Below are positions 31,996 through 42,752 of a stretch of 64,000 nucleotides of DNA, one piece after another. The stretch comes from Notamacropus eugenii. Lineage: Eukaryota > Chordata > Mammalia > Diprotodontia > Macropodidae. How positions within the stretch are numbered: position 1 is the stretch's first letter; each line of letters starts with the position of its first letter. The stretch spans positions 87,270,613-87,334,612 of the forward strand of contig NC_092872.1 of NCBI RefSeq assembly GCF_028372415.1. Reading direction: 5' to 3'. A program made the translations under genes and the position numbers. The notes under the pieces were generated by a model. It was not told where the DNA came from. It saw nothing but the letters and a program-made list of their open reading frames with translations, and did not search any database.

Positions 31996-32379
31996 CAAGA
32001 TTACCTCAGATTTAAAGTGAATGCCAACTCCACAGAGATCATTGAGAGACATGGGCAGTTCCTGGGACCTCTAAGGTACATATTATGAGGATCCAGAAAG
32101 AATATTCCATACTGAGAATACTAAATCTAAATAACCCAGAGTTTCTTGGATATGTATGTCACATAGTTTCAGTTTCAACATAAACTGTAGTTAAAAATTC
32201 TTTGGGAAAGTGCTCTAGAAGAAATTACAAACTTAAATTCACTTACATTTTGCTCCACCATGGATTCTTTTTGAAAATGGAAAAATTTTGGCCAGTCTCA
32301 CCAAAGTTTTCTGCTTGAAAGTAACTGGTATACATCAAAATTGGTTAGATGATCTTTTTCATGTGGGTACTTCCTCTTT
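31996..32379. other. Unassigned sequence
   Basis: No recognisable repeat or coding signal. Confidence 0.35.
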
Positions 32380-32575
32380 TGGAGTCATATTTGTTAGATA
32401 CATGATGGTGTATGTAAGCACTTATTCATTCATCTCTTATCTCACCTTATTAGATTCTTACTTATCTTTTTAGTACCTGGTATAGTGTACTGTATGTAGT
32501 AGGTAATTAATCACAGTTTGTTGAATGAATGAATGATTAGACCAGTATTCAAGGTGTTTAGACCAATCAGGTCCT
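32380..32575 (+). repeat. Copy 2 of a duplicated L2-tail segment
   Basis: Contains 'tgttagatacatgatgg', 'ttcatctcttatctcacc' and 'tgaatgaatgaatgattaga' with 'ccagtattcaaggtgttta'. The order parallels 28775-28905 plus 29736-29792. The first part is probably L2 itself. Confidence 0.6.
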
Positions 32576-32936
32576 TATGCTAAAGACTGAACTATAGCCC
32601 ATTCATACATCCTCACCTGTGATTCTTGTTCATGACCCCCTTACAAATCCTCCATAAGGAGTCCATCAAACAATATTATCTTTTTCTAGGTCCTTCTTTC
32701 TTAACCTTTTAAAGTGTAGGGAGTCTTTTTTATAATGTCAAATGTCACGGAACTCCACACAGGATAGTAGTTGTACTATTAGTAACTGTTGATTATAAAA
32801 ATATATGCCTATATATGGACCCCTTACCACAACATCTCAGTCTTATAGATTGGGAATCACTGCTCTAGATATTTTAATATTCTCTGGCTCCTAGTCCAGT
32901 ATTTTGTTATCTTTCATGCACAAGATCTTAAATTCA
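32576..32936. other. Unassigned with possible DNA-transposon remnant
   Basis: 32695-32875 runs from 'tcttaaccttttaaagtg' to 'gaatcactgctctaga' and resembles the 'ttcttaac...' family, but with weak termini. Confidence 0.35.
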
Positions 32937-32939
32937 AAG

Positions 32940-33118
32940 CCAAAAGGGATATGAGAGGTTATCTAGGACCACCCCTCATTTTGCAGATAAGAAAAGCAAG
33001 TCTAAGAGAAAGAAATTAAGTGATTTGCTCAAAGTCACCCACAAAGGAGCCAAATCTAGATTTGAACTCAGGTTCTTAATCCAAATCCAGCACACTTTCC
33101 ACTGTACCAAGTCAGCCT
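32940..33118 (-). mobile_element. MIR SINE
   Basis: 'cattttgcagataagaaaag', 'tgatttgctcaaagtcacc' and 'gatttgaactcaggttctta' form a nearly complete complement. Confidence 0.85.
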
Positions 33119-33144
33119 ACCTTTTCTTATCTTACAATTAAATT

Positions 33145-33260
33145 CCATTTAGCAAGCATTTAAGGGCCTACTATGTGCCAGGCACTATCTTTGGTATGGG
33201 GGAATGCAAAGACAAAAACCAATACTTTGCCTCAAGAAGCTTACGTTATACTGGATAATA
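33145..33260 (-). mobile_element. LINE-2 3' end
   Basis: 'cctactatgtgccaggcac' and 'ctcaagaagcttacgttata' mark the tail complement. Confidence 0.8.
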
Positions 33261-34337
33261 TTTTTATGTCATTGCTTATGGAAATTATCGTTGTTAATAA
33301 GGTGAAAGCTACTTATGCCCACTGCTTTTGAATCACCTACAATTTTGATCCTTCAGACATTCTAGCTGGTTTATGATTTGCAGCCATATAGCAATACAGG
33401 AAGAATATTATTGTTAAGTAGATAGGCTGGCTTTTGTGGATAGAGACTCTCAAATCACCGAAACCATTGCCAATAATCTTCATAGCATTAATAGCCCTCA
33501 GTGAGGCCCAAGGGATGGATTTTTCTGTATCTTTTAAGCAGGAAGGAGAGTTAGGATACTAATTAAAGACAGAAAGAAGGTCCTCAGAACAAAAAATTTA
33601 AACTAGAGAACTCTTACCAATAGCAACTGCATCTGCTTGCCTTTGAAGGGGACAACTCTTTTTGAAATCTGAAATCCCTTTCTTGGCACATTTGAAATAG
33701 TGCTCAAAGTCCAGCATCTCCTGTCTATGCTGTACTTACCAGGCTGAGAAAGAGATTGGTTCTTAAGAGTGAAGCAGCCCAGAAGGAACACAGCTGAGAA
33801 ATCCTGGAGCTCTTTCTCTCCCTGGGATTTGTGCGGTGACCTTGACAAAGTCATTTCTCCTCTCTCTGTCTCTTCTCATCTATGAAATGAGCAGTCATGA
33901 CTCTGCTTAGATGGAAAGTTCTTTGTAAAAATAAAGTGCAGGGTAAATGCAACATTCTCAGCTTTAGTGAAAAAGAAAGTAGCATTATCCGGGAGATGGA
34001 TTGGAGTTTATCTAGAGAGAGAGAGAAAAGCAAAGAATTCACCTAGATTTTAGCTCGACGACTGGAGTGGGAAGGAGATAGACTTGACAAGCATCAATAA
34101 GTGTATGCCTTGCTTTAATTTTAGGTTTCTGCAAGAACCAAGTGATTGAGTTTCCTTTCCGCTGCAGCATGACAGCCTTCTCATGAATTCTGTCATTCAC
34201 CTCTTTTCCCAGGGCTTTATAGGTTCTGAACACCCAAGAATGGATGTAACCCATAGGTCACAAACCCACTTCCACTGTAGATACAAGATAAATTTGGTAT
34301 TTGTGTTCTCCACATATTGAAAATTTCAAATCCCATC
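33261..34337. other. Long unassigned stretch
   Basis: About 1.1 kb with no transposon I can name. Open frames at 33603-34254 (minus) lack domains. Confidence 0.35.
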
Positions 34338-34525
34338 TTTTTACAGAACTAGAAGGAACCTTAGAGACTATTGAGTACAATTCCTTCATTTTACACATGT
34401 GGAAACTGAGGTACAAAGAGAGAGAAAGATTGAGTTGTCTATGCACAGAGAAAGTATATGAGGCAGGATTTGAACTCAGGTCTTCCTCCAAGTCTAGCAT
34501 TCTGCCTACTACACACCACCTAAGA
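34338..34525 (-). mobile_element. MIR SINE
   Basis: 'attttacacatgtggaaac', 'gatttgaactcaggtcttcc' and a head complement ending 'acaccacctaag'. Confidence 0.8.
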
Positions 34526-34559
34526 CTTCATGAAAAGTCTACTGTGTCTAGAATTCACT

Positions 34560-34852
34560 TCCTCCTAATCTCTACCTTTTAGTATCCTTACCTCCCTTCA
34601 AGACTCAAGTCCAATGCTATCTCCTATAGAATTCCTTTCCTGATCCCTCAGCTGTTAGTACTGACCTCCCCCCCCATCTGAAATCACTTTATATCTACTT
34701 TATGAAAATTTTGTAGTTACTTTTCTAACATGTTGTTCCCAAAAGAATGTGAGTTTCTTGAGGGCAAGGGATTATTTAATTTTTGTTTTGATAACCCCAG
34801 TTCCAGGCACATAGTAGGTGTTTGATGTTTGTTGACTAAATGGATGAATGAG
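34560..34852 (+). mobile_element. LINE-2, 3' end
   Basis: One of the clearest L2 ends here: 'cttcaagactcaagtccaat', 'cctttcctgatccctcag', 'tttcttgagggcaaggg', 'caggcacatagtaggtgttt' and the '(gaat)' terminus. Confidence 0.92.
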
Positions 34853-34912
34853 AATGATCCTGGGCCTCTCTGACAGTAGGACCAGAGAGATGGTGAAAAG
34901 AAAACAAATTAC

Positions 34913-35010
34913 ATATTTTGTTACAACTAGAAGGGACGTTAGATATTATTTCAGGCCTCTTATTTTACACATGAGGAAACTGAGGCCAAAAAAGGTGAAA
35001 TAATCCTCTA
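34913..35010 (-). mobile_element. MIR SINE fragment
   Basis: 'actagaagggacgttagat' and 'cacatgaggaaactgaggcc' only. The core half is lost. Confidence 0.7.
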
Positions 35011-35187
35011 TGGAGAATTTACAGAATTGCACAGGGTCAGGCTTTGATATGTACTGGTGAAGGGACATCCACTTCAGGGACATGAGGGAGTCATCAAACT
35101 ATGGGTGTATCTCAGTGCTTTGTGCTCATTCTCTTTTACTAGTCTGAGAGATGCAAGAAGGTGAGGACTAGTCATCTCTATATCATA

Positions 35188-35342
35188 GGACCATAGATAG
35201 AGAATTGAAAGGGATATCAAAACCCATGTAGTCCAACATCTTTATTTTATAGAGGAGGAAACTGAAACACCCTGGGAAGTGACGTGATTACCTAGGATAG
35301 TGCCTTATACCGAATACGTGTTTATTAAATAAATGAATGATT
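35188..35342 (-). mobile_element. MIR SINE with adjoining L2 terminus
   Basis: 35188-35290 is MIR complement ('tagaggaggaaactgaaaca'). 35297-35342 reads as a plus-strand L2 end ('tttattaaataaatgaatg'). Confidence 0.65.
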
Positions 35343-35539
35343 TTAATGTATGAGTTGAATAATTTGTCATTTATAGACATCCATCTCTTAATTGTTTACA
35401 TTAATGAAGATGGACAGTGGGCTAGGTCATCCAAGTCACTTGATAATGAAAAAAAGTTATATTTGAGTTTAGAATGTATGAATTGCTTGGTTCTCTTGGA
35501 GGAAGGCTTACTGACTTAACTAAAGTTACTGGTGTTAGA

Positions 35540-35728
35540 GCATGAAGGGGCCTAAGAAATCATCTATGTCAGTCTTTTCATTTTATAAATGAGGAAACTG
35601 GAGTGCTAAAAGAGCCACATTTTCTTGGTCAAGATCACACAGGGGCAGTGCCAGAGATGGAATTTGAACTTGCATCTCCTGATACCTAATCCAATGCTGT
35701 TTCAATATGCCATAACTGCCCCTACCTC
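35540..35728 (-). mobile_element. MIR SINE
   Basis: 'tttataaatgaggaaactgg', 'ggtcaagatcacacaggggc' and 'gaatttgaacttgcatctcc'. Confidence 0.8.
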
Positions 35729-36849
35729 ATTATATTTTTCCTAATCCACTTTTTCAATTAATTTTTGCTCCCTTACATCAGCCACACAACTGGGCAAAAC
35801 AGTTCAGGAGTGTACTGGGTATGTAGGGAGGGCCACCTGGTATTTCAGATTTGCCTATGGTGAGCTTTGAGTGGCCCTTTGAGAACCGATCATGCAGGAA
35901 CTGGCCCCAAGGCAAGGACCTGAGCCTACTAGCCTTAAATCTAGATCTGATTGTGCTCAGACCTTTTTTTGTTTCAAAGACCTCTTTGTTAGGCTGAAGA
36001 CCCTCTGTATCATTTCATCCACCTATGCCTGGTTGACACAGTGTAATGGCAATCAAATTAGGATCTTTTGCTGTTTTTGTTTTAGTATAATCAAGAAGTA
36101 TAATGCCTCAGATTGACTCTTGCCTTTATCAACCAAGAGTCTTTCCTAGGAATAAAATACAGAAACGAGTTTCTTTAAGTAGAAACAGTATGTATATATT
36201 TGTATTGTTAATGTTAAAGATCTTCTCCATCCATCAATGGGCCTGGCCATTAAGGGGAGTTTGATTAGGAAAGATTTGTAGGAACACCCACAGCTTTTGT
36301 TAATGAAGCACTGGTTCTCGAGGATTGAGATGCCCTCTGGCCCCCCCAAAAAAAGTATGAATACTCTGAGGGTATTAGTTTTTGGAAGAAGGTTTGTATG
36401 CCAGATGAGACTCTGGGAAACCGCTAAGGAGCACCCCCCCACCCCCAGATGAGAACCCAGATGTCATGCTTCCCTCTCTAATGATAGTCAGACAGTTTGG
36501 GTCCAATTGTCTGTTGAATTCAGGCAGAGGAAGCCATGTCTGTTGAGTTTTTGATTTCTCTGTATTTTCTTTGAAGTTCAGGATGCTGACTCCCTGAACT
36601 CATTGAATGATGTATGTACCTGGTTAAAGGAATGATACATGTGCTTGATTAAAGTGATGGTTAACCCCTTGAAAGTTGGTTTCCCTTTATGAATACAGAT
36701 CTAAGAACTTGTGATAGCAAGCCCTCCTCCGCCCCCCCCAGGTATGTTGGGGTGCTTACTGTTACACAGAGAGAACAAGATAAGTGTAAAGGAGAAGTCC
36801 TGGGGAAAAAACAACCAGACTTTGAGAATTTGAAGAGGGAGACATCACT
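35729..36849. other. Unassigned, possible old LTR fragment
   Basis: Over 1.1 kb. The section 36440-36720 ('gatacatgtgcttgattaaa', 'ggttaaccccttgaaag') has LTR-like composition, but I found no TG...CA ends or target duplication. The remainder is unrecognised. Confidence 0.3.
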
Positions 36850-37752
36850 TAGTGGTGGAATGGAAAGTGTTGTCTTCTGGAGGCAGAAGTTTTGGGTTTA
36901 TCATTTCAATCTTACTGCCTCTGTGACATTGTGACGAGGTTGAGGGGTGGTGGGGAGCCCCAAAATACCGACAGCCGGGGTCGTGCTTGAATGAATTCGA
37001 CTCAAGCCTCCTTAAAGCCAAAGAAAACAAAGTTTATTAAAGATTCACCAAATTGGGTTGCCTCTTAGGAACCTAAGCATTTGTGACGCTTGTATTCACA
37101 AGCGGGCCAGATAGAATCCGAGCTAGACAGAGTCTGAGCTAGATTGTATCTGAGCGCCTGCATGGAGGCAAGATGGAACTTAAATACAGAAAAGAGTATA
37201 GGAGGGATCTGGGGGAGGTGGTCTGGTAGTCCAGGGTGATGGGAGGAGGGGTTTAGGAAGGGTCTTGAGGAAAAGTCTAGTGAGGGAATCCAAGGAGGAT
37301 CAAAGGCTGGAAACAGCTGGAGGCTATCACGAGACAGACTAGGGAGCAGACTAGGGGGCACCTAGGTGGGAAGCAGGTGGGGCAATCCAGAGATCTTGAC
37401 AGGGGCAGCATGTGGATGGATACAGATCTTGATGGGAATGGTTGGCAACCTGGGGAATGGGGTTTTGATGGGATCAAGGGTAGGGAGTGCAACAGAGACC
37501 TAAGTAGAGTGATAATGAAAAGCCCATGGGCTTCCTGAGACTGCCAAACAAATGGGAAGATTAGATTTGAGTAAGAAAGGCCAGATTAAGTGGGAAGATT
37601 CAAGGGGAGCTCAAGGAGGCTCCCAGAGTCTGAACCCCATCAATTGCATGAGTCATTTAACTGCCTTGGGTCTCAGTTACCTCATTTGTAAAATTATGGG
37701 ATTGGACTACATGCCTTATGAGATTTCTTTCAACTCTAGATCTAAGATCATA
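36850..37752 (+). mobile_element. MIR SINE split by solo LTR
   Basis: Left half 36850-36931 ('ttactgcctctgtgacattg'), right half 37647-37752 ('gagtcatttaactgccttgg', 'tcatttgtaaaattatggg'). Removing the LTR and one copy of ATTG rejoins the MIR core. Confidence 0.85.
36932..37642 (-). mobile_element. Solo LTR, class I (ERV1-like) by TSD length
   Basis: A 711 bp LTR in minus orientation. On the plus strand it starts TGACGAGG and ends CCCCATCA, so the terminal bases are inverted (TGACGAGG versus TGATGGGG). It is flanked by the exact 4 bp duplication ATTG (36928-36931 and 37643-37646), typical of gammaretrovirus-like ERVs. On its own sense strand a polyadenylation signal AATAAA lies at 37038-37033 and a TATA-like 'tatttaag' near 37183-37176. 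It still has many CpGs, so it is comparatively young. No viral genes remain. Confidence 0.9.
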
Positions 37753-37774
37753 GGAGCCTATGACCTGGGGTGCT

Positions 37775-38090
37775 TTGGGGAAAGAAGAAAGTCAGGGAGG
37801 GCTTAGCGGAAGAAGTAGCATCAGAGTTGGGCTTCAGAAGTAGGGACAAAACATCACCAGGTGGATATGGCAGAGGAATCTATTCCAGGCATGGAGGAAG
37901 TCATGAATCAAAGCAGAGAAATGGGAGATGGAGGATGAGATACGGACAGGGACAGAGAGTAATCCAGTTTGCCTGGAATACAAAGTACATGAAGGGGAGT
38001 AGTATGAGATAAGGCTGGACATTTGGATTGGAGTCAAGTTGTGAAGGACCTTTAAATGCCAGTCTTGAGAATTTATATTTAAATATCCTA
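37775..38090 (-). mobile_element. LINE-2, internal part
   Basis: 'gaatctattccaggcatgg', 'gtttgcctggaatacaaag' and 'gtgaaggacctttaaatgcc' correspond to the L2 section upstream of the 3' UTR, complement strand. Confidence 0.75.
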
Positions 38091-38374
38091 AATTAATTAC
38101 TAACTATATCAGGTAGGTTTTTAATCAATGTCAGCAATGAACATGTTATCATATTAGAAACCAGCCCATGTGAGGGGCCTTTGTGGATGGGCAGCACTGT
38201 TATCATTATTATGATTCAGAAAGCACCAAGAGAGGTGAAAAGTTAGGAGAGGAAGAGGTGAAGTTGAACTATGATTGATGATGTTTACCCAAGAGGCTAG
38301 TTGTGATGGCAGCAGTTAGGTGTGCCCAGTTATCAGGACAACTGTGTGGTACTAGGGATGCTGCAGAGGTGAAA

Positions 38375-38515
38375 CCTGAAAATGTTGACCCTTTTCCACC
38401 TCAGACATTCCCTCAAAGCCTCCTATTTGCTACGTGCTATCAAAGGATCAAAGGAATATAAGATTCAGCACTGTCCGACTTTCAGAGCTTATGATCTGGT
38501 AGGAGAAAGAAGACA
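38375..38515 (-). mobile_element. LINE-2 3' end, diverged
   Basis: 'gctatcaaaggatcaaagg' and 'agagcttatgatctggtagg' are a weak tail complement. Confidence 0.55.
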
Positions 38516-38519
38516 TGTA

Positions 38520-38712
38520 CACATTCAATTCAATTCATTTCAACTCGCCAAACATTTATTTAGCAACTCTTATAAGCAAAGCACTGTTCAAGGTTCTAGG
38601 GATGCAAAGACAAAAATTAGACAATCCAAGCCCTCAAGGCTCTTACAAGCCTATAAGAGAGTTACAAGCATGTATATATAAAAATGCATATAAAAGTATA
38701 CCAAGTAATTTC
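38520..38712 (-). mobile_element. LINE-2 3' end
   Basis: 'ccaaacatttatttagcaac', 'ttctagggatgcaaagac' and 'agccctcaaggctcttac'. Second of three L2 ends in a row. Confidence 0.8.
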
Positions 38713-38716
38713 AATG

Positions 38717-38870
38717 AACAAATTAAAAGGCATTTATTAAAGGTTTATGATATGCAAAGCCCTCTGCTAAGTGCTGGGAATACAAAGACCAAAGCATTAT
38801 TTTTCCTGTTCTTAAGGAGCTCACATTCTAACTGGGGACACAACCAGCACATACAAGAGTTTTTCAGCTG
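38717..38870 (-). mobile_element. LINE-2 3' end
   Basis: 'aggcatttattaaaggttta', 'ctgctaagtgctgggaatac' and 'aaggagctcacattctaact'. Third consecutive L2 end in the same orientation. Confidence 0.85.
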
Positions 38871-39154
38871 GAAGTCAGACAGAAAGATCCTATGATTATT
38901 AGGATACAAAAACAAAGTAGATATTAACCCATCTTTAATGTCTTTTCCACTGGTAAAATTACATCTATTTCTGAGGTTGAGATGTTGAACCAGATGACAG
39001 TGGTAAGGATTTTAGTGGTCTCCAGACACTGGATGCTGAGAGAGCAAAGGTCTGGAACCCCCGTAGATGCTGATGTCATGTCTCATCTCCACAGGGGTTT
39101 ACTCTAGGGATGATTGCCAATGAGGGCTTGACTAGGGTCTCCCATTGCATCCTG

Positions 39155-39320
39155 GACCATTTCCAGTCATCCTGATATATATCAGGCCACTGGACCCAGA
39201 TGGCTCAAGTGAGGTTGGTGACCTTGCACAGCCCTCCCTCACTCAAATCAAAGTCAGCTGCAAGTCATGGCATCATCTTGATATCATGGTCTTCTTTGAG
39301 AATGAAGGACAAACACAAGA
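39155..39320 (+). mobile_element. RTE-derived marsupial SINE tail
   Basis: 'gaccatttccagtcatcctg', 'ccactggacccagatggctc', 'ccttgcacagccctccctc' and the terminus 'gaatgaaggacaaacacaag'. I recognise the order from marsupial RTE-type short repeats. An inverted scrap of the same end occurs at 50926-50965. Confidence 0.7.
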
Positions 39321-39769
39321 AGCAGGTCAGTGATTGGGGGGATGCTGCCCCTCCTAGGCCCCCTGGGCTTACAGGCTCATTGGTGTCAGTTGATCAGCAG
39401 TTGTTGGTATCAAGAAAGGTGAACCCCTTCTCCACAGTGATTGCTCTCAATGATGGCTACAGGGCCTGAGATGGAAGCAGGGTCAGTAATCTAGGGAGGC
39501 ACTGCTATTCCCAAGGTTCTTAAATTCAGTATCTAGGGCTATCTCCATTGGGTCTGAGGAGAGGTGGTAGTCAGGGTGATGACTTACCTGGTATATCCTG
39601 CTTCCTGTCTCCCCCTCTGGGTGCCTTGTTGCATCAGCCAAGCTAATTTGCCGATCTAATAGATGACGGTCAACAGTTGGTGAGGATAGCTGGCCCCTCC
39701 TCCATAACAGTTACTTCCCAAGTACTGGGGGGGAAAGGGGGCAGGAAAATCCCTGTGAGCTGTGCCATT
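39321..39769. other. Unassigned sequence
   Basis: Relatively GC-rich, with no recognised repeat or exon. It could be more of the RTE-related element. Confidence 0.3.
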
Positions 39770-40560
39770 ATGGAAGCTGGGAATTAATTGTATAAGGTGT
39801 AGGTGAAGAAGGAATACATTCCAGGCATGAGAAGAAAGAAAGTCACATATGTGGAACTAATAATCTAGTTTGATTGGAATAGTAAATGTGTGAGGAGAGA
39901 AATATGAGATAAGAATTGGAATCTGATTGAGATCCAAATTATTGAAGATTTTCAAATCCAGACTGAGGAGATTATATGTTATTCTAGAGGCAACAAGGAG
40001 CTACTGAAGACTTTTGAGTGAGGGAATGACATGGACTATTCTATATTTTAGGAATGTCACTTTGGCAACTATGCAGAGGATGAATTAGACAGTGAGAGAG
40101 AGAATGGAGTTAGGGAGGCCAATGAGGAGGCTATTGCAGTGGTGTAAGGGAGAAGAGATGGGATTCTAAACCAATGCAGAGATGGAGAGAAATGTGAAAG
40201 ATGTGATGGAGTTAGAATCAACAGAACTGGACAATATATCAGGACATAGGAGGTGAAGGAGAAGGAAGAGTTCAGGATGATTCCAAAGCTGTAGGTCTGG
40301 GGAACTTGAAGAATAGTGATGCTTGCAACAGAAATGGGACTGTTAGGAACATGAATGGATTTAGGGGAAATTTTTTAGATGTGTTGAGTTTGAAATGTCA
40401 ACAGGACTTTCAGATGGAGATGTTTAAGAGGCAATTGATGATGTGGGACTGGAGCCCCAGGGAGAGAGAGAGACAAGGGCTCTTATATAATTCTGAATTC
40501 TTCCTCAGAGATGATCATTAAACCCATGGGAGTTGATGAGCTCACCAAGGAAGATCACTT
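39770..40560 (-). mobile_element. LINE-2, long internal segment
   Basis: The longest L2 copy here, about 790 bp. The plus strand reads 'gaatacattccaggcatgag', 'ggaatgtcactttggcaact', 'aggaggctattgcagtgg', 'tgttgagtttgaaatgtc' and 'gatgatcattaaaccc', the complement of the 3' part of the L2 reading frame. No intact coding frame remains. Confidence 0.8.
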
Positions 40561-40599
40561 AACTACAATAGAAGGCAGTACAGGATATGTGTCATACAC

Positions 40600-40838
40600 A
40601 CGTTGTAGTCTAGTGGAAAGAGACCCTGACTTGAAAGCAGGAGATCTGGCTTTGATCTCTGGCTCTAACATTTATTAGCTATGTGACCTTGGGCAAGTCA
40701 TGTAAGTCAGAGGCTCTTTGAAGCACCATTATTTTTTCTGTCAGTATAATAAAGATTTAGCAGTATCTACTTCTCAAGGTTGTTCCCAGAAAAACACATT
40801 TTATTTCAAGTACTAGGTCAGTGTTAGCTGTAGCTGGG
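40600..40838 (+). mobile_element. MIR SINE
   Basis: 'tctagtggaaagagaccctg', 'atgtgaccttgggcaagtca' and a diverged tail 'caaggttgttcccagaaa'. Confidence 0.8.
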
Positions 40839-40839
40839 A

Positions 40840-41205
40840 TAGTCAAGGAAGGCTTCATAGTCAGTCTGTCAGCAAGCGTTTATTAAGTGTCTACCCTTTA
40901 CCAGGTCCTGGATACAAAGGAAAACAAAAGACAGTTTCTGCCCTTAAGAAGCTCCCAGACTTATGGGAGAGACAACATATAAACAACTGTATACAAACAA
41001 GCTGCATACAGGATAAATTGAAAGTCACCAACAGAGGAAAGGCAGGAGTATGAAGTGGAGACTGGTAAAAGGTAGAATTTTCACTGGGATTTGAAGGAAG
41101 CCAGGGAGGCCAGGATGATGAGGAAGGAGAGAGCATTAGAGGACTGGAGGACAATCTGTGAAAATGCCCAGAGATCAGAAATGGCGTGTCTTGTTCAAAG
41201 ACTGG
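40840..41205 (-). mobile_element. LINE-2, 3' part
   Basis: 'caagcgtttattaagtgtct', 'gaagctcccagacttatggg' and then 'tgggatttgaaggaagccag'. The complement of the L2 end with about 250 bp of upstream sequence. Confidence 0.85.
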
Positions 41206-41309
41206 GGTCCCTGGTGCTTTAAAAGTATGCTTTGAAAAAGCTCCAGCCTAGCTAACGTAGTACTCAGCCACCAACCTGAACTCAGCAGTTTTATGTAGAT
41301 CAAGTGAGA

Positions 41310-41475
41310 TCAAACAAATTTCTGAAAGGGGAATTGGCTGCCTCAGGAAGTGGTGAGCATCCTGACAAGACAAGTCTTCAAACTGAGGTTGGATGAAGTA
41401 GAAATGCATCATAGAGGATTTTTGTGCAGATATAGGTTGGATTGGATGGTCTCTTCACACTCTGAGATTCTAGAC
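41310..41475 (+). mobile_element. CR1/L3-type LINE 3' end
   Basis: 'ggctgcctcaggaagtggtg', 'agtcttcaaactgaggttgg' and 'ggttggattggatggtctc' ending 'tctgagattctag'. The terminal 'gattct' motif is typical of CR1 3' ends. Confidence 0.8.
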
Positions 41476-42027
41476 TTCTGAGTATCTTTGAAAGCACTTT
41501 GTAAACTATCAAGTGTTGTACAGTGGCCATCTCATAACACTGTTGCTCTAGGAAGATTATATAAAGGCATAACTCAATAACTGCTTGCCAGTTGTTTGTC
41601 TGGTGATCAGAGTTTCCAATAAGTAAGGAATACTGTGAAACACCCTGGTCTCTGCTGCTTGCTAGAAGCTCCTTTAAGACTTGGGAATAAGCAGATTTTT
41701 ATCTTCTGAATTTCATCCAACTGTTATCATGCCTAACAGATGTTAATATGCTGACTGGTACATTGGCAGGAGAGACGATCAGACTTTTCTCAAAATGGAG
41801 ATGTTTTAGGCAGCCGATACAGCCATGCCAGGGCCCAAGGGGGCCAGAGAATACTTCTCTGTGTGCTCTGAGTGCCTAACAAGTGCTAGGACAGATGAAA
41901 AAGGTGAGAGATGAGTCTTTCCAATGAGATCGGATCATAGATTGGTTGGAGATCTATGGCCCTACCCTAGTACCAGCTTCCTAGTGACCAACAGTCTAGG
42001 TCATGAGATGGTAGGACAAAGAAGCGA
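41476..42027. other. Unassigned unique-looking sequence
   Basis: No repeat hallmarks and no exon. A candidate unique segment. Confidence 0.35.
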
Positions 42028-42270
42028 ATAGGTATTTATAGAATGCCTACTATGTGCCAGGCACTGTGCTAGTGCTTTTTACAATCCACAAAACAACCCT
42101 GGAAGGTGGATTATTATTATCCGCATTTTACAATTGGAGGAACTGAGGAAAATAGAGATTAAGTGACTTTCCCAGAGTGACACAACTGCTTAGTGAGTGC
42201 TTAAGGCTGAATTTGAACTCTTCTTCTTGACTACAGGCCCACATACTTATCTACCATGCCACTGCCTCAG
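42028..42270 (-). mobile_element. MIR-tailed SINE, full length
   Basis: 'cctactatgtgccaggcact', 'cacaaaacaaccctggaagg', 'gtgactttcccagagtgac' and the head complement 'tatctaccatgccactgcc'. Confidence 0.88.
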
Positions 42271-42337
42271 ATGGTAAAGAATCAGTAGCTGGTTATTACT
42301 GTCCTGTCCGAAAGTTTAGGAAAGGTATTATTAAATC

Positions 42338-42520
42338 ATGAGTTTAGAATTAGAATGAACCTTAAAGGCCATCCTATCTGACCACCTCATTTTACAGATG
42401 AGAAAACTGAGGCCCATGGAGGTTAACTAATTTTCCCAGAGTCACATGGCATTTAAATAAATGCCCGAGGCAGGATTCATTTTAAAACTCAAGTCTAACA
42501 GTTTTTCCATGTACTATACA
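42338..42520 (-). mobile_element. MIR SINE
   Basis: 'ttttacagatgagaaaactg', 'ttcccagagtcacatggc' and 'gaggcaggattcattttaa'. Confidence 0.85.
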
Positions 42521-42521
42521 G

Positions 42522-42752
42522 GCAGCTAGGTGAAAAAGTTGAATAGAACCCTAGACTTAAAATCAGGAAAATCTGAGTTCAAATTCTGCCTTGGATAGTT
42601 ACAAGCTGTATCACCCTGGACAAGTCACTTAACCTCTCTCAGCCTCAGTTTTCTCATGAGGGGTTGTTGTGAAAATCAGATGAGAAAATGTGTGTGTGAT
42701 GCTTTTCAACACTAAAAGCACTATATAAATGCTAGCTCTTATTACTCCATGC
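42522..42752 (+). mobile_element. tRNA-headed SINE with MIR-like 3' half
   Basis: Head 'ggcagctaggtgaaaaagt', core 'accctggacaagtcacttaa' and tail 'tgaaaatcagatgagaaaat' to 'atataaatgctagctctt'. Confidence 0.88.

Noticed and set aside
36440..36720. Possible third LTR
   Set aside because: The composition is suggestive, but there are no TG...CA boundaries or flanking duplication.
7355..37642. The two LTRs as ends of one provirus
   Set aside because: They differ in sequence, length, orientation and duplication size, and each has its own complete target duplication, so they are independent solo LTRs.
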